NCBI RefSeq assembly: GCF_008123425.1
Contig: NZ_VSSS01000032.1
Location: 186,001-250,000, forward strand
Direction: 5' to 3'
From: Bradyrhizobium rifense
GTDB lineage: Bacteria; Pseudomonadota; Alphaproteobacteria; Rhizobiales; Xanthobacteraceae
DNA: 64,000 nt
Under the pieces are notes generated by a model. That model did no database searches, was not told the origin of the DNA, and was given only the letters and a program-made list of their open reading frames with translations. Below are positions 60,811 to 64,000 of the stretch, piece by piece (within the stretch, counting starts at the first letter, position 1; each line of letters starts with the position of its first letter). The translations under genes and the position numbers were made by a program.

Positions 60811-61791
60811 ATGCGCTTCGTCGAAACCTGGATTCCGGCCACGCTCGTCTCGACCCGCGATCTTTCGCCCGGCATCCGCGAATTCCTGATTCGGCCCGAC
60901 CAGTTCGATGGCGCCGCCTATCCGGTCGGCAGCCACATCAATGTCAGCGTGACCATCGACGGCTTGCCGGAGACGCGCGCCTACTCGCTGGTCGGCGAGG
61001 CTTCGTCAGCTGGCTTCAGAATCGCGGTGCGCCGCGCCGAGGATTCCCGAGGCGGCTCGCGCTACATGTGGCAGCTCGCGCCGGGCGCGCGGCTCGACAT
61101 CACGCGGCCGGCCTCGCTCGTCGCGGTCGACTGGACGCGTGAAAACTATTGCCTGATCGCCGGCGGCATTGGCATCACCCCGATCCTCGGCGCCGCGCAG
61201 GCGCTGGCGCGGCGCGGCGCCGATATGAAGCTGCACTACGCCGTGCGCGGGCGCGCTGACGCCGCCTATCTCGATGATCTCTCCGGCCTGCTCGGTGACC
61301 GCCTGGCCGTCCATGCCAGCGATGAAGGCAAACGGCTAGATCTCGACAGTCTGTTCGCTTCATTGCCGAAGGGCACGCTGACGCTGTTCTGTGGCCCGAT
61401 GCGGATGCTCGATGCCGCCCGCCATGCCTGGATCGGCGCCGGCCATCCGCTTCCCGATCTCCGCTACGAGACCTTCGGCTCCAGCGGCACGCTGCCAACC
61501 GAGACGTTCCGCGTGCGCCTGAAGGGCTCCGATGTCGAGCTGGAAATTCCACGCGAGCGCTCGATGCTGGATGTCCTCAACGCCAGCGGACACGAGGTGA
61601 TGTACGACTGCAAGCGCGGCGAATGCGGCCTCTGCGCCATCGACGTCGTCGCGGTCGACGGCGAGATCGACCACCGCGACGTCTTCTTCAGCGATCACCA
61701 GAAGCAAAGTAACGAAAAGATCTGCGCCTGCGTCTCGCGTGCGCGGGGGACCATCACGGTGGACACGCTGCTGCGAGCGGATGCGATTTGA
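60811..61791 (+). CDS. vanB: vanillate O-demethylase, reductase subunit
   Basis: 326 residues, class IA reductase. FMN and NAD domains: ETRAYSLVGEASSAGFRIAV, SRYMWQLAPGARLDIT, CLIAGGIGITPILGAAQALA, LTLFCGPMRMLDAA; C-terminal plant-type [2Fe-2S] with CKRGECGLCAIDV and the last Cys in KICACVSRA. It passes electrons from NADH to VanA. 7 bp after vanR. Confidence 0.93.
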   Translation: MRFVETWIPATLVSTRDLSPGIREFLIRPDQFDGAAYPVGSHINVSVTIDGLPETRAYSLVGEASSAGFRIAVRRAEDSRGGSRYMWQLAPGARLDITRPASLVAVDWTRENYCLIAGGIGITPILGAAQALARRGADMKLHYAVRGRADAAYLDDLSGLLGDRLAVHASDEGKRLDLDSLFASLPKGTLTLFCGPMRMLDAARHAWIGAGHPLPDLRYETFGSSGTLPTETFRVRLKGSDVELEIPRERSMLDVLNASGHEVMYDCKRGECGLCAIDVVAVDGEIDHRDVFFSDHQKQSNEKICACVSRARGTITVDTLLRADAI

Positions 61792-61797
61792 GGCGGC

Positions 61798-63759
61798 CTA
61801 CGCCGCAAAAATCGCCCGCAGTTTCTTCGAGTTGAGCAGCGCCTGCACGGCATCGGCCGATACCGGCCGGCCGATCAGATAGCCCTGCACTTCGTCGCAA
61901 GCGATCTGCCTGAGATATTCCAGCTGGTCGGCGGTCTCGACGCCTTCGGCGACCACGTCGATGTTGAGGTCGCGCGCCAGCGAGATCACCGATTTCACGA
62001 TCGCGGCGCAGTCCGGCTGCACCAGCATGTCGCGGATGAAGGATTGGTCGATCTTGATGCGGCTGAACGGCAGCTTGCGCAGATAAGTCAGCGACGAGAA
62101 GCCGGTGCCGAAATCATCCAGCGCCACCGTGGCACCTAACTCCAGCAGCGCATTCAGGATCGATGCCGCCGAGCCATATTTCGACAGCAGCATCGATTCC
62201 GTGATCTCGATCTCGAGCCGGTGCGGGGCGACCTTGGCGTCGGCCAGCGCCTGCACGATGGTCTGGAGAATGCTCGCGTTGTGAAACTGCGCCACCGAGA
62301 AATTCACGGCGACCCTGATGTCCTCCGGCCAGTCGGACAGCGTCGCGCAGGCGCGCCTGATCACCCATTCGCCGATCTCGTGGATCAGGCCGGTCTCTTC
62401 GGCGATCGGGATGAACTCGCTCGGCGGCACCAGTCCGCGCGAGGGATGCTGCCAACGCAGCAGCGCCTCGAAGCCGGTGATGCGGTTGGTGCCGAGATCG
62501 AGGAACGGCTGGAACACCAGAAACAGCTCGTCGCGCGCAATGGCGCCTGCGAGATCCACCTGCAACGCCTTGCGGTCGCGCGAGGCCTTGTCGTCGACTT
62601 CCTCGAAGAAGCAGATCGTGCCGGGTCCGGCCTTCTTGGCGCGATAGAGCGCGGCATCCGCATTCTTCATGATGTCGAGCGGCGTGTTACCGTCGCGCGG
62701 CGCCAGCACGATGCCGACGCTGGTGGCGCCAACGATCTCGCAGTTCTCGATCAGGAACGGCTCAGAGAAGGCCGCGACGAAGCGCTCGGCGATCTCGAGC
62801 GCATCTTCGGGGCGTGCCAGATTGGCCATTACCAGCGCGAACTCGTCGCCGCCGATGCGGGCGACGTGCTCGGCCGCGCGGGTGCAGCGCTGCAGCCGGC
62901 TTGCGACCTGGACCAGAACTTCGTCGCCGGCGGGATGGCCGAAGCGGTCGTTGACCTCCTTGAAGTGATCGAGGTCGAGCAGCAGCACGGCGAATTCTTC
63001 GCCGGACAAAGCGACGCGCTTCAACGCGCCATCGAGCGTCTCGTTGAAGGCGACGCGGTTGGGCAAATGGGTGAGGGGATCCTGCCGGACGATGCGCTCG
63101 GCTTCGATCTGCCGGATCACGCGCCGCGCGAAGGCAAAGGAATTGACGAACACGGCGCGCAGCAACACGGTCCCGTAGACCAACACCAGCACGGCCACCA
63201 GCACATAGGCGGGATCGCCGTCCCGGCCGAGGCAGATCGCGATGCCGATGAAGATCGGCGTCGTGAACGCGATCGCCGCGATCGGGATGGTGGCGAAGGC
63301 CAGCGCGCCGCCGGCCAGCATGCCGGAGCAGAGGCACGTGATGACGAGCTGGCCGCCGGTGGAGGCGTTGGCGAAGAACGCGACCGGCACGATGCCCCAG
63401 GCGGCGCCGAGCATGAAGGCGTTGCGCACCAGCCGGTGCATGGCGCGGCGCGAGACGAATTGCGGCTTTGTGATCCGGCGCGACAGATGCGATTGCAGGC
63501 CGAAGGCGATCGCAGCACCCGCGACGACCACGGCCCAGGCCAGCGCAAACGTCCAGTCGGGCGAGTGCCGCAGCGCGACCGCGAGCACGGCGGCGTTGCA
63601 GGCATTGGCGAGCATGATGCCGACCGAATAACCGAGCACCAGCGACATCTGTTCGGCGCGGATATGTCCGGCGACGGCTTCGTCGGTTGAGGGACCGCCA
63701 AAGGCCGACAGATCGCCGGCAAACAACCGCACGACATAGTTGGTCAGGTGAGTCCGCAT
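61798..63759 (-). CDS. membrane GGDEF-EAL c-di-GMP enzyme
   Basis: 653 residues. About six membrane helices in the first 215 residues (VLGYSVGIMLANACNAAVLA; LVITCLCSGMLAGGALAFAT and others). GGDEF domain: DPLTHLPNRVAFNETL, FAVLLLDLDHFKEVNDRFGH and intact RIGGDEFALV. EAL domain: GFEALLRWQHPSRGLV, VNFSVAQFHN, LEIEITESMLL, ALDDFGTGFSSLTYL, IKIDQSFI and VAEGVETADQ, all catalytic residues kept. It could both make and degrade cyclic-di-GMP. Converges with vanB, 6 bp apart. Confidence 0.93.
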   Translation of the reverse strand: MRTHLTNYVVRLFAGDLSAFGGPSTDEAVAGHIRAEQMSLVLGYSVGIMLANACNAAVLAVALRHSPDWTFALAWAVVVAGAAIAFGLQSHLSRRITKPQFVSRRAMHRLVRNAFMLGAAWGIVPVAFFANASTGGQLVITCLCSGMLAGGALAFATIPIAAIAFTTPIFIGIAICLGRDGDPAYVLVAVLVLVYGTVLLRAVFVNSFAFARRVIRQIEAERIVRQDPLTHLPNRVAFNETLDGALKRVALSGEEFAVLLLDLDHFKEVNDRFGHPAGDEVLVQVASRLQRCTRAAEHVARIGGDEFALVMANLARPEDALEIAERFVAAFSEPFLIENCEIVGATSVGIVLAPRDGNTPLDIMKNADAALYRAKKAGPGTICFFEEVDDKASRDRKALQVDLAGAIARDELFLVFQPFLDLGTNRITGFEALLRWQHPSRGLVPPSEFIPIAEETGLIHEIGEWVIRRACATLSDWPEDIRVAVNFSVAQFHNASILQTIVQALADAKVAPHRLEIEITESMLLSKYGSAASILNALLELGATVALDDFGTGFSSLTYLRKLPFSRIKIDQSFIRDMLVQPDCAAIVKSVISLARDLNIDVVAEGVETADQLEYLRQIACDEVQGYLIGRPVSADAVQALLNSKKLRAIFAA

Positions 63760-63830
63760 TCCAGCGCCTGCAGCAGCATGGGCCGTTTGTCCGGCTCGAT
63801 CGGAAGAATTCGCCGTAAACCTTTGACGAA

Positions 63831-64000
63831 CTATGAATTATCCCCGATTGCCGCAGTTGCCGCGACCACTTCTGCGTGTTCCATCGCGAGTATCGATAAC
63901 AAATCGATACAAATACGGCGCGTCGGGTTACGGCTGTAACGGTGGCGCATGTTCGCCACCATCTCCGCCGTCATGCCCTGCGAAACGCCGCGGCCAATCG
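63831..64000 (-). CDS. C-terminal fragment of a protein cut by the window edge, unknown
   Basis: A minus-strand frame open from the edge for about 55 codons to a TAG at 63831-63833. It reads GMTAEMVANMRHRYSRNPTR, then ILAMEHAEVVAATAAIGDNS. The composition and the ending look protein-like. It precedes the GGDEF-EAL gene on the same strand by 71 bp. Product unknown. Confidence 0.4.
   Translation of the reverse strand, partial: IGRGVSQGMTAEMVANMRHRYSRNPTRRICIDLLSILAMEHAEVVAATAAIGDNS

Overview
The window is a high-GC alphaproteobacterial chromosome segment. Gene content, codon use and small-protein style point to the Hyphomicrobiales, most likely Bradyrhizobium or a close relative (inference; no 16S or other marker is present). 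Its core, about 9.0-52.8 kb, is a large surface-polysaccharide (EPS/CPS) biosynthesis locus of the Wzx/Wzy type. It is flanked by housekeeping and signalling genes and, on the right, by a vanillate demethylation operon.

Left flank (1-9.0 kb): the start of a CHASE2-domain gene behind a FecR-like secreted protein; a damaged divergent pair (an HD-GYP protein that lost its receiver domain, and the tail of a plus-strand gene, apparently joined by one deletion); a GrlR-family protein; a small DNA-binding-like protein; a CHRD protein; a VanZ-like protein; a membrane EAL phosphodiesterase; and then a sparse stretch of short hypothetical proteins.

Polysaccharide locus: rfbA-rfbB and divergent rfbC-rfbD make dTDP-L-rhamnose. 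A PssY/WcaJ-type initiating sugar-phosphate transferase (14.6 kb) follows, then a Wzz/BY-kinase fusion (16.9 kb) overlapped by a small membrane-anchored gene. Next come three exported proteins, one a LapG/BTLCP-family cysteine protease, and an O-antigen-ligase-like polymerase coupled to a tiny upstream ORF. A block of five acyltransferase-3 genes surrounds a second Wzy-like protein (23.3-30.7 kb). After it lies a 1,537-residue secreted protein with a clan GH-A glycosidase-like head, about 160-residue tandem repeats and an RTX-like tail. Then come a GT2 glycosyltransferase, a second exported glycosidase-like enzyme, a run on the minus strand (glycosyltransferase-like protein, two flippase-type transporters, two GT4 transferases, a Wza-type export lipoprotein) and two more GT4 genes. 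UDP-glucuronate 4-epimerase and UDP-glucose dehydrogenase supply uronic acid donors. The parts needed for precursor supply, initiation, elongation, flipping, polymerisation, length control, export, O-acylation and trimming are all present. The predicted polymer contains rhamnose and uronic acid and is heavily O-acylated (inference).

Right flank (52.0-64 kb): an aldose-1-epimerase-like protein, an OmpR-type response regulator, a small protein next to a 426-residue protein of unknown function, an exported alpha/beta hydrolase, phosphoglucomutase (glucose-1-phosphate for the nucleotide sugars), a palindromic intergenic repeat, the vanA-vanR-vanB operon with two TGTATACA palindromes in its promoter, and a GGDEF-EAL membrane protein. 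Together with the EAL and HD-GYP genes on the left, the locus is bracketed by cyclic-di-GMP genes.
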